Shown here piece by piece: positions 1 to 4,774 of a stretch of DNA of 8,371 bases (positions within the stretch are counted from its first letter, which is position 1; the number at the start of each line of letters is the position of its first letter). Origin of the DNA: Sphingomonadaceae bacterium (GTDB lineage: Bacteria; Pseudomonadota; Alphaproteobacteria; Sphingomonadales; Sphingomonadaceae); contig JAFAZM010000098.1 in NCBI GenBank assembly GCA_019239785.1, positions 1 through 8,371 of the forward strand. The letters run 5' to 3'. Below the pieces are notes generated by a model that saw only the letters and a list, made by a program, of their open reading frames with translations, did no database searches and was not told where the DNA came from. The position numbers were made by a program, and so were the translations under genes.

Positions 1-992
1 TGTCCTTGAGCATCTGCTCGGCGGCGGGCAAGGGCAAGCTCGTCATCGGCGTGTCGGGGGGGCTCGATTCGACCCACGCGCTGATCGTCGCGGCCAAGGC
101 GATGGACCGGCTGGGCAAGCCCCGCACCGACATCCTCGGCTTCACCATGCCCGGCTTCGCGACCGGCGAGGAGACCAAGGGCAATGCCTGGTCGCTGATG
201 AACGCGCTTGGCATCGTCGGCGAGGAGATCGACATCCGCCCGGCCGCCCGGCAGATGCTCGCCGACATCGGCCATCCCTTCGCCAAGGGCGAGCCGGTCT
301 ACGACGTCACCTTCGAGAACGTGCAGGCCGGCCTGCGCACCGACTATCTGTTCCGTCTCGCCAACAGGAATAGCGGCTTCGTCGTCGGCACCGGCGACCT
401 CAGCGAGATCGCGCTCGGCTGGTCGACCTACGGCGTCGGCGACCAGATGAGCCATTACAACGTCAATGCCGGCGTGCCGAAGACCCTGATCCAATATCTG
501 ATCCGCTGGGCGATCCGCTCGAACCAGTTCGACGAGCCGACCCACCGGGTGCTGCAGGCGATCCTCGACACCAAGATCTCGCCGGAGCTGGTGCCGGCCG
601 ACGAGAAGAGCGGGATGCAGTCGACCGAGGAGCGGATCGGCCCCTACGAGCTGCACGATTTCTTCCTCTACCATATCCTGCGGACCGGCCAGCCGCCGTC
701 CAAGGTCGCCTTCCTGGCCTGGCAGACCTGGAAGGACGCGAAGGCCGGGCTCTGGCCGATCGGCTATCCGGACGCGCTGAAGCGCGAATACGACCTCGAG
801 ACGATCCGCAAATGGCTGGAGGTGTTCTGCTTCCGCTTCTTCCAGATCAGCCAGTTCAAGCGCAGCGCCCTGCCCAACGCGCCCAAGGTCTCGGCGGGCG
901 GCGCCCTTTCCCCGCGCGGCGACTGGCGCGCCCCGAGCGACGGCACCGCCGCGCCATGGCTCGACGAGCTCAAGGCGACGTTCGGGGACTGA
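1..992 (+). CDS. nadE: Glutamine-dependent NAD(+) synthetase, C-terminal part (5' end outside window)
   Basis: This enzyme makes NAD(+) from deamido-NAD(+), ATP and ammonia, the last step of NAD biosynthesis in the cytosol. The frame is open from the window edge, so the TTG at 6 is internal and not a start. The ATP-pyrophosphatase loop SGGLDST is encoded at 54-74. It is followed by typical synthetase segments: FTMPGFATG, the VGTGDLSEIALGWSTYG stretch, and the C-terminal block KRSALPNAPKVSAGG then LSPRGDWRAPSD. These match the large (about 680-residue) two-domain type, in which an N-terminal nitrilase-like glutaminase feeds ammonia to the synthetase. That half would lie upstream of base 1, which is inference from the family. 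About 329 residues are visible with no break. The family call is secure; the glutaminase half is not visible. Confidence 0.95.
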   Translation, partial: SLSICSAAGKGKLVIGVSGGLDSTHALIVAAKAMDRLGKPRTDILGFTMPGFATGEETKGNAWSLMNALGIVGEEIDIRPAARQMLADIGHPFAKGEPVYDVTFENVQAGLRTDYLFRLANRNSGFVVGTGDLSEIALGWSTYGVGDQMSHYNVNAGVPKTLIQYLIRWAIRSNQFDEPTHRVLQAILDTKISPELVPADEKSGMQSTEERIGPYELHDFFLYHILRTGQPPSKVAFLAWQTWKDAKAGLWPIGYPDALKREYDLETIRKWLEVFCFRFFQISQFKRSALPNAPKVSAGGALSPRGDWRAPSDGTAAPWLDELKATFGD

Positions 993-1003
993 GCGCCGCC
1001 CTC

Positions 1004-1040
1004 CTGCTCGAGATCAGCTTTTCGGCCGGCGCTCGAGCAG
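1004..1040. terminator. Possible hairpin between convergent genes
   Basis: A perfect 9-bp inverted repeat (CTGCTCGAG at 1004-1012, CTCGAGCAG at 1032-1040) with a 19-base loop lies just past the nadE stop and runs into the last codons of the convergent small membrane gene. It could form in transcripts from both sides. There is no T-run after either arm, so a classic Rho-independent terminator is doubtful. Confidence 0.25.
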
Positions 1041-1166
1041 CTCGTGCAGGGCGTCGGGCAGGCCGTCCTCCGGCACGATGCCGCGGTCGCGGCGGCGCCA
1101 GATGAACAGGAAGGCGGCTGCCCCCGCGAGGGTGATCAGGGCGACGACGAAGGTAATGACGGTCAT
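1014..1166 (-). CDS. Small single-pass membrane protein, 50 aa, unknown function
   Basis: The function is unknown. The product has one hydrophobic helix (about residues 3-23, TVITFVVALITLAGAAAFLF), a positively charged WRRRDR stop-transfer segment, and a short acidic/basic cytoplasmic tail ending in ERRPKS, so N-out/C-in topology is likely. An ATG ten codons further upstream is possible. I chose the one at 1166 because GGAGAG lies 6 bases before it and because the extra residues (MRPKHHGEPA) are polar and look like translated leader. It converges on nadE (21 bases between stops) and is divergent from the secreted protein at 1308. The hydrophobic helix, the good ribosome-binding site and the charge-flanked topology make it more than a chance frame, but no family is recognised. 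Confidence 0.65.
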   Translation of the reverse strand: MTVITFVVALITLAGAAAFLFIWRRRDRGIVPEDGLPDALHELLERRPKS

Positions 1167-1199
1167 GGCCGGCTCTCCGTGATGCTTCGGTCGCATTTC

Positions 1200-1227
1200 A
1201 GTCTATGGCATGGAGGTTAATTGTCTC
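1200..1227 (-). promoter_or_regulatory. Weak promoter candidate for the 50-aa membrane protein
   Basis: On the minus strand GAGACA (1227-1222) and TAGACT (1205-1200) are 16 bases apart, each matching 4 of 6 consensus sigma-70 positions. The implied leader to the ATG at 1166 is about 27 bases and contains the GGAGAG site. The rest of the 141-base divergent gap (1167-1307) shows a TTGACG at 1241 without a convincing -10 partner, and nothing else. Confidence 0.25.
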
Positions 1228-1307
1228 ACCAGGAAATCGGTTGACGGCTCTCGCCGGGATCGGCCACCTGCGCACCGTCCGCCCATCGTCCCCATTGGAG
1301 CCTTCCC

Positions 1308-1649
1308 ATGACCCGCCGCCTTGCCGCGCTTCCGCTCCTGCTGCTCGCCTCCGCGGCGGTCGCCCAGGCGCCGCCGGCGCCGGCCGTGCAGCAGCGCCTC
1401 GCCGCGTTGAGCAGCCGGCTCGGCCAATGCCATCACGGCGTCGTGCTGCGCCTCGCGCGGACCCCGCTCACCCCGGCCCAGATCGCCGACCGCGCGATGA
1501 CCGCCTGCGCCAGCCGCGAGGCCCCGATCCGCGCCTATCTGGTCCAGCAGATCGGCCCGCAGCGGGCGAATGCGGTGATGCAGACCCAGCGTGCGCATTG
1601 GCGCGAGGTGGTGGGGCGGCTGGTTCTCCAGACCCGCTTCAGCCACTGA
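1308..1649 (+). CDS. Small secreted protein, 113 aa, unknown function
   Basis: A cleavable signal peptide is clear: an RR pair after MT, the hydrophobic core LAALPLLLLASAA, and a VAQA-type cleavage site near residue 20. The mature part is about 93 residues, Ala/Arg-rich and probably helical. It has two cysteines (C41 in GQCHHG, C67 in TACASRE) that could form a periplasmic disulfide. The start is supported by GGAG at 1297-1300, 7 bases before the ATG. Similar small exported proteins with an A-D-x-A-x-x-A-C-A pattern are, to my recollection, common in sphingomonads without a known role. It ends 46 bases before the metal-type cluster but has its own ribosome-binding site, and a separate promoter lies between them, so membership in that cluster is uncertain. 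C41-H42-H43 could bind metal, but this is only suggestive. Confidence 0.75.
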   Translation: MTRRLAALPLLLLASAAVAQAPPAPAVQQRLAALSSRLGQCHHGVVLRLARTPLTPAQIADRAMTACASREAPIRAYLVQQIGPQRANAVMQTQRAHWREVVGRLVLQTRFSH

Positions 1650-1659
1650 TCCCGGCGAT

Positions 1660-1688
1660 TTGCCACCCGATCGGGCGGGGTCTATTCT
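1660..1688 (+). promoter_or_regulatory. Sigma-70-like promoter of the putative metal-handling cluster
   Basis: TTGCCA (1660-1665, 5 of 6 to consensus) and TATTCT (1683-1688, 4 of 6) are separated by exactly 17 bases. The spacer carries a perfect 10-bp palindrome, CCCGATCGGG (1666-1675), abutting the -35 box, where a repressor or activator could sit. Transcription would begin at about 1695-1696, that is, on the GTG start codon of the next gene. Confidence 0.5.
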
Positions 1689-1695
1689 CCCAGCC

Positions 1696-2004
1696 GTGAC
1701 TCGCCGCCTCGTCCAGCTCCTGGTCCTGCTCGCTCTGGCGACGGCGCCGTTCGGGCGGATCTCCATGGTGCAGGCCGCCGGCCACCACGCCCCGATGGCC
1801 GCCCATTGCGGCGGCCAGACCATGCCGGACGGCGACAAGGGTCATGCGATCGACTGCACGATCGCCTGCGCCGCGATCGCCCAGGCGCCCACCCCCTTCC
1901 TGCTGCCGCTGCCTGCGCCCGCAGCGGCCCCGGCCGCGCCTCTTGCCGCCTTTCCGCCGGGCATTCGCCCCGGCGCGGACCCGCCGCCGCCCCGCTTCGC
2001 CTGA
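1696..2004 (+). CDS. Small exported Cys/His protein, 102 aa, first gene of the cluster
   Basis: The GTG at 1696 begins a classic signal peptide (TRRLVQLLVLLALATAPFG), whereas starting in-frame further upstream would place 35 non-signal residues in front of it and overlap the previous gene. No Shine-Dalgarno precedes the GTG, consistent with a leaderless message from the promoter at 1660-1688. The mature part carries HH at 30-31, HC at 37-38 and a CTIAC pair (C54, C58). A Pro/Ala-rich tail ending PPPPRFA follows. From memory, similar short proteins with an 'IDCxIACAA' segment and a Pro-rich end lie next to copper-related genes in sphingomonads; I know no assigned function. Metal binding or sensing in the periplasm is inference. 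An alternative is a small membrane-anchored protein if the signal is not cleaved. Confidence 0.7.
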   Translation: MTRRLVQLLVLLALATAPFGRISMVQAAGHHAPMAAHCGGQTMPDGDKGHAIDCTIACAAIAQAPTPFLLPLPAPAAAPAAPLAAFPPGIRPGADPPPPRFA

Positions 2005-2031
2005 GACTTCGAGACCCTTTTTCGAAATCTC
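2003..2031 (+). promoter_or_regulatory. Hairpin ending at the ribosome-binding site of the CCCC peptide gene
   Basis: Arms at 2003-2012 (GAGACTTCGA) and 2022-2031 (TCGAAATCTC) pair at 9 of 10 positions around a 9-base loop containing most of a T5 run. The 5' arm overlaps the stop codon of the 102-aa gene, and the 3' arm ends directly before the AGGAG at 2032-2036. It could affect ribosome access or mRNA stability. It lacks a T-run after the stem, so it is not a standard terminator. Confidence 0.4.
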
Positions 2032-2044
2032 AGGAGATACGAAC

Positions 2045-2227
2045 ATGATGATCCTGATCCAGGCGGCCGCGCTCGCGGCCGTCCAGCCCGCCGTGCAGGA
2101 GCCGGCGGCGCCCGTCGCCGAGCATGCAATGGCGGCCCATCGCGGCCACCATTGCTGCTGCTGCGACGAGGACGAGGCGAATTGCGATCGCGCCGAGCAT
2201 CGGCGCCACCGCGACGGCCAGGGCTGA
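2045..2227 (+). CDS. Cys/His-rich 60-aa peptide with a CCCC block, candidate metal ligand
   Basis: No family is recognised. Residues 1-18 (MMILIQAAALAAVQ...) are hydrophobic and may be a short export signal, but there is no basic N-region. Residues 27-60 hold four consecutive cysteines (37-40), a fifth at 47, and six histidines (27, 32, 35, 36, 52, 55), interleaved with acidic residues DEDE (41-44). This is a dense set of soft and borderline metal ligands. The start is strongly supported: AGGAG at 2032-2036 lies 8 bases before the ATG. An adjacent second ATG would remove one residue. It sits 40 bases after the 102-aa gene and 51 bases before the outer-membrane protein gene, all on one strand. 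A metallothionein-like, chaperone or sensing-leader role is possible. The metal and the cell compartment are unknown. Confidence 0.7.
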   Translation: MMILIQAAALAAVQPAVQEPAAPVAEHAMAAHRGHHCCCCDEDEANCDRAEHRRHRDGQG

Positions 2228-2233
2228 ACGAGG

Positions 2234-2261
2234 GGAGGCGGCGGCTCCGGCCGCCGCCTCC
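2234..2261 (+). terminator. Strong GC hairpin with UCCG loop between cluster genes (attenuator or processing site)
   Basis: Arms 2234-2244 (GGAGGCGGCGG) and 2251-2261 (CCGCCGCCTCC) pair perfectly over 11 bp. An inner C-G pair (2245/2250) closes a UCCG tetraloop, which belongs to the very stable UNCG class. The next bases are TTCGCGAGAG, not a T-run, so full termination is unlikely. It begins 7 bases after the stop of the 60-aa gene and ends 6 bases before the GAGAGAG ahead of the next ATG. It may cause partial termination or protect the upstream mRNA. Confidence 0.55.
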
Positions 2262-2278
2262 TTCGCGAGAGAGAAACG

Positions 2279-3631
2279 ATGATGACGACGAAGCTGAAGG
2301 CGGCCGGTGCCGTCTGGGCGCTGCTCAGCGCGGTGCCCGCGCTGGCGCAGCACGACATGCAGAGCATGCCCGGCATGGCGATGCCAACGCCGCCGCCACC
2401 ACCGGCGGAGCATGCGCAGCATGCGGCCACGGCCGGCCACGACATGCAGGACATGCCCGGCATGGCGATGCCCGAGCATGAACAGGATCAGCCGATGACC
2501 GGCGCGCTCGGCGCCTATGCGACGAGCCGCGAGGCCTCCGGCACCTCCTGGCAGCCCGATGCCACGCCCCATGGCGGGCTGCATCTGATGACCGGCGACT
2601 GGATGCTGATGGGCCATGCCCTGCTGAACGGCGTCTACGATCGGCAAAGCGGCCCGCGCGGCGATGACAGCGGCTTCGTTTCCGGTATGGCGATGGGCAT
2701 GGCGCGGCGGCCGCTCGGCAGCGGCACATTGCAATTCCGTGCGATGCTGAGCCCCGAGCCATTGATGGGCCCGCGCGGCTATCCGCTGCTGCTCGCCTCG
2801 GGCGAGACCGCGAACGGTATCACGCCGCTGGTCGACCGCCAGCATCCGCACGATCTCTTCATGGAATTGTCGGCGAGCGCGAGCGTGCCGCTCTCGGCCC
2901 GGGCGAGCGCCTTCCTCTATGCCGGCCTGCCCGGCGAGCCCGCCTTCGGGCCGCCCGCCTTCATGCACCGCCTCTCGATCATGGATTCACCCGAGGCGCC
3001 GATCAGCCATCACTGGCTCGATTCCACCCATATCAGCTTCGGCGTGGTCACCGCCGGCCTGATCTTCGGCAGCGTGAAGCTCGAAGCCTCCCGCTTCAAC
3101 GGCCGCGAGCCGGACCAGCATCGCTGGGACATCGAAACGGGGCCGCTCGATTCGACCGCCTTGCGCCTGTCCTGGAACCCGACGCCGAACCTCGCTTTGC
3201 AGGCGAGCTGGGCGCACCTCGTCAGCCCCGAGCAGCTCGAGCCCGGGGAGAATTCCACCCGCTGGTCGGCGAGCGTGCTCTACACGCGCCGGCTCGGCGC
3301 GCAGGGCTGGTGGTCGACCACCCTTGCCTGGGGCAATCGCGACGGCCGCGACGCCTTCGCGCTCGAAAGCGCCGCCGGGCTCGGCCTCTGGACCCTGTTC
3401 GGCCGCGCCGAAGCGACCGCAAACGACGAGCTGACCGGTGTTCATCACGGCCCGGTCGAACATGTCGGCAAGCTCTCGTTCGGCGCGATCCGCGACCTCC
3501 GCATCGCCCCGCATCTCCGGCTCGGCCTGGGTGCGCTATATGCGTTCGACTTCGTTCCGCATGATCTCCGCAGCGCCTATGGTGGCAACCCCGAGGGCGC
3601 GATGGCGTTTTTAAGGCTGAAGCTCGACTGA
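2279..3631 (+). CDS. Predicted outer-membrane protein with Met/His-rich N-terminus, conserved, function unassigned
   Basis: The 450-aa protein has a signal peptide (MMTTKLKAAGAVWALLSAVPALA, cleavage near 23/24). An extended Met/His/Pro region follows (25-73) in which HDMQ-x-MPGMAMP occurs twice (25-36 and 54-65), then a body of alternating hydrophobic strands typical of a beta-barrel. Distinctive segments are SWQPDATPHGG (90-100), DRQHPHD (186-192) and SHHWLDSTH (243-251). From memory these recur in a conserved, uncharacterised protein often found beside copper or other heavy-metal genes. It is not CopB: the Met/His leader recalls CopB, but the barrel sequence differs. The C-terminus (FLRLKLD) lacks the usual final aromatic residue. 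ATG at 2279 is preceded by GAGAGAG; the ATG at 2282 is equally possible. Binding or export of Cu ions at the outer membrane is inferred from Met/His content and context. Confidence 0.85.
   Translation: MMTTKLKAAGAVWALLSAVPALAQHDMQSMPGMAMPTPPPPPAEHAQHAATAGHDMQDMPGMAMPEHEQDQPMTGALGAYATSREASGTSWQPDATPHGGLHLMTGDWMLMGHALLNGVYDRQSGPRGDDSGFVSGMAMGMARRPLGSGTLQFRAMLSPEPLMGPRGYPLLLASGETANGITPLVDRQHPHDLFMELSASASVPLSARASAFLYAGLPGEPAFGPPAFMHRLSIMDSPEAPISHHWLDSTHISFGVVTAGLIFGSVKLEASRFNGREPDQHRWDIETGPLDSTALRLSWNPTPNLALQASWAHLVSPEQLEPGENSTRWSASVLYTRRLGAQGWWSTTLAWGNRDGRDAFALESAAGLGLWTLFGRAEATANDELTGVHHGPVEHVGKLSFGAIRDLRIAPHLRLGLGALYAFDFVPHDLRSAYGGNPEGAMAFLRLKLD
2351..2472 (+). repeat. Internal tandem-type duplication encoding the Met/His motif
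   Basis: Two 35-base copies, 2351-2385 and 2438-2472, differ at two adjacent positions and are offset by 87 bases (29 codons), so the frame is kept. Each encodes HDMQ-x-MPGMAMP with four methionines. The near-identity at DNA level suggests recent duplication or gene conversion within the metal-binding leader. Confidence 0.85.
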
Positions 3632-3651
3632 GCCTGCGCCGGAGAGACGAT

Positions 3652-3981
3652 ATGAACGCGCCTTATGTCCGCCTCGGCATCACGCTGGCGCTCGGCGCCG
3701 TTTTGATGTTCTTCGTCCTGCACGCGACGATCGGCGTGCCGGGCAGCCGCGAGCTCGATCTCGGCATGGCCTGCCTGGCTTTGATGCTGGCCGCGCCGAT
3801 GGGGGTGCTGATCCTCTTGATCATGCCGCATCTGTTCCGGCGGCTCGGCGCAAACCTCGCCCTCTATGCGGTCTTCGTCCTGATCTTCCTCGGCGCCTGG
3901 GCGGGGACCCGGAGCCATGCCTTGGCCGACGACCAGGCGACCCTGCACGCCCGCGCCGCCGAGCGGCTCGCGCGCTCCTGA
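3652..3981 (+). CDS. Three-helix inner-membrane protein, 109 aa, unknown function
   Basis: There are three hydrophobic helices, at about residues 7-27, 37-58 and 67-84. The second is Met-rich (MACLALMLAAPMG...IMPHLF), and a soluble tail runs from 86 to 109 (RSHALADDQATLHARAAERLARS). The arrangement, including the APMG segment in helix 2 and a GTRS-like exit from helix 3, resembles the membrane part of proteins that carry a C-terminal DUF305 domain. Here the tail stops about where that domain would begin, and no PHH motif is present. GGAGA at 3641-3645 lies 6 bases before the ATG, and the gene starts 20 bases after the outer-membrane protein stop, so they are almost certainly co-transcribed. 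Met/His residues in and near the membrane (M50, M58, H60) fit metal handling, but function is unknown. Confidence 0.75.
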   Translation: MNAPYVRLGITLALGAVLMFFVLHATIGVPGSRELDLGMACLALMLAAPMGVLILLIMPHLFRRLGANLALYAVFVLIFLGAWAGTRSHALADDQATLHARAAERLARS

Positions 3982-4006
3982 CAGGCCGGCGCCGGGCCGT
4001 TATGGT
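3978..4006 (+). promoter_or_regulatory. Sigma-70-like promoter of the maleylacetoacetate isomerase gene
   Basis: CTGACA (3978-3983, 5 of 6 to consensus, overlapping the stop of the upstream gene) and TATGGT (4001-4006, 4 of 6) are exactly 17 bases apart. Predicted transcription starts at about 4013-4015, at the ATG. This fits the absence of a Shine-Dalgarno before that gene. Confidence 0.45.
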
Positions 4007-4014
4007 TCGGCGCA

Positions 4015-4650
4015 ATGAGCCTCGTCCTCTACGATTATTGGCGCTCCTCGGCGAGCTACCGGGTGCGCATCGCGCTCAACCTCAAGGGCGTCTCTTATGA
4101 GACCGTCCCGGTCAATCTGCTGGACGGCGAGCAGCGGGACGAAGCCTATCGCGCCCGCAACCCGCAAGGGCTGGTGCCGATGCTGGAGGCGGACGGGGCG
4201 CCGCTGACGCAGAGCCTGGCGATCGCCGCCTGGCTCGACGCGCATTTCCCCGAGCCGCCGCTCCTCCCGGCCGATGCCGGGGATCGCGCCCATGTCCTCT
4301 CGCTTGCGCTCACCATCGCCGCCGACATCCACCCGCTCAACAATCTCCGCGTGCTGAAGCGGCTGGCGAAGCTCGGCGTACCGCAGGAGGCGCGGGACGA
4401 TTGGTACCGCCATTGGGTCCGCGAAGGTTTCGAGGCGCTCGAAGCGCTGGCCGCGCCGCGCGCCGGCCGCTTCCTGTTCGGCGATGCGGTGAGCCTGGCG
4501 GACGTCTGCCTGGTGCCGCAGATGTACAATGCCCGCCGCTTCGAGCTGCCGCTCGAGCCCTATCCGACCCTGGTGCGCGCCGATGCAGAGGCCAATGCGC
4601 TCGACGCCTTCGCCGCAGCCCATCCGGACAGGGTCGCGCCGGCCGCCTGA
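4015..4650 (+). CDS. maiA: Maleylacetoacetate isomerase / zeta-class glutathione S-transferase
   Basis: The enzyme isomerises maleylacetoacetate to fumarylacetoacetate with glutathione as cofactor, in cytosolic tyrosine or aromatic-acid breakdown. The 211-aa length is typical. The N-terminal thioredoxin-fold domain has the zeta signature SSASYRVRIAL (11-21), NPQGLVPML (49-57) and the glutathione-contacting QS (66-67). The helical C-terminal domain carries DIHPLNNLR (104-112), a strong maleylacetoacetate-isomerase mark, and SLADVCLVPQ. The cysteine of the classic SSCS motif is alanine here, which is common in bacterial members and leaves the catalytic serine. No other tyrosine-degradation gene is visible alongside. 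There is no Shine-Dalgarno; the start rests on similarity and on the promoter at 3978-4006. A general GST role cannot be excluded. Confidence 0.92.
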   Translation: MSLVLYDYWRSSASYRVRIALNLKGVSYETVPVNLLDGEQRDEAYRARNPQGLVPMLEADGAPLTQSLAIAAWLDAHFPEPPLLPADAGDRAHVLSLALTIAADIHPLNNLRVLKRLAKLGVPQEARDDWYRHWVREGFEALEALAAPRAGRFLFGDAVSLADVCLVPQMYNARRFELPLEPYPTLVRADAEANALDAFAAAHPDRVAPAA

Positions 4651-4672
4651 ACCGGCTAGACTGCCTTCTTAT

Positions 4673-4753
4673 CGTCATCCCGGCGAAGGCAGGGATCTCA
4701 AGACAGAGGTCACGGACCTTCCCAACGAGACCCCGGCCTTCGCCGGGGTGACG
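4673..4753. repeat. Palindromic intergenic repeat pair (REP-like, alphaproteobacterial type)
   Basis: Two 27-base arms, 4673-4699 and 4727-4753, are inverted copies matching at 24 of 27 positions around a 27-base centre. The core CCCGGCGAAGGC / GCCTTCGCCGGGG and the flanking CGTCATC / GTGACG resemble the repeats seen many times between genes in sphingomonad and related genomes (from memory). Each arm's own core is also partly self-complementary. It fills the gap between maiA and the aldolase-family gene and could act as a transcript end or an mRNA-stabilising structure. The right arm ends 7 bases before the aldolase gene's AGGAGG. Confidence 0.8.
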
Positions 4754-4774
4754 CGAATCGAGGAGGAGAGCCGT

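Noticed and set aside
1241..1269. Promoter from TTGACG for the secreted protein at 1308
   Set aside because: At 16-18 bases downstream there is only GC-rich sequence with no acceptable -10 box.
1203..1838. A 211-codon minus-strand frame opposite the two small secreted protein genes
   Set aside because: The + strand frames each begin with a clear signal peptide and a proper start; the reverse product lacks any organised pattern.
2003..2031. Rho-independent terminator after the 102-aa gene
   Set aside because: The T-run lies in the hairpin loop, not after the stem, and the stem leads straight into a ribosome-binding site, so a regulatory or coupling role is more likely.
2030..2968. A 312-codon minus-strand frame opposite the outer-membrane protein gene
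   Set aside because: The forward frame has a signal peptide, a ribosome-binding site and recognisable segments; the reverse product is compositionally biased with no signal or motif.
2279..3631. Assignment of the outer-membrane gene as copB
   Set aside because: Only the Met/His-rich leader resembles CopB; the barrel segments (SWQPD, DRQHPHD, SHHWLDSTH) are those of a different conserved group, so the symbol was withheld.
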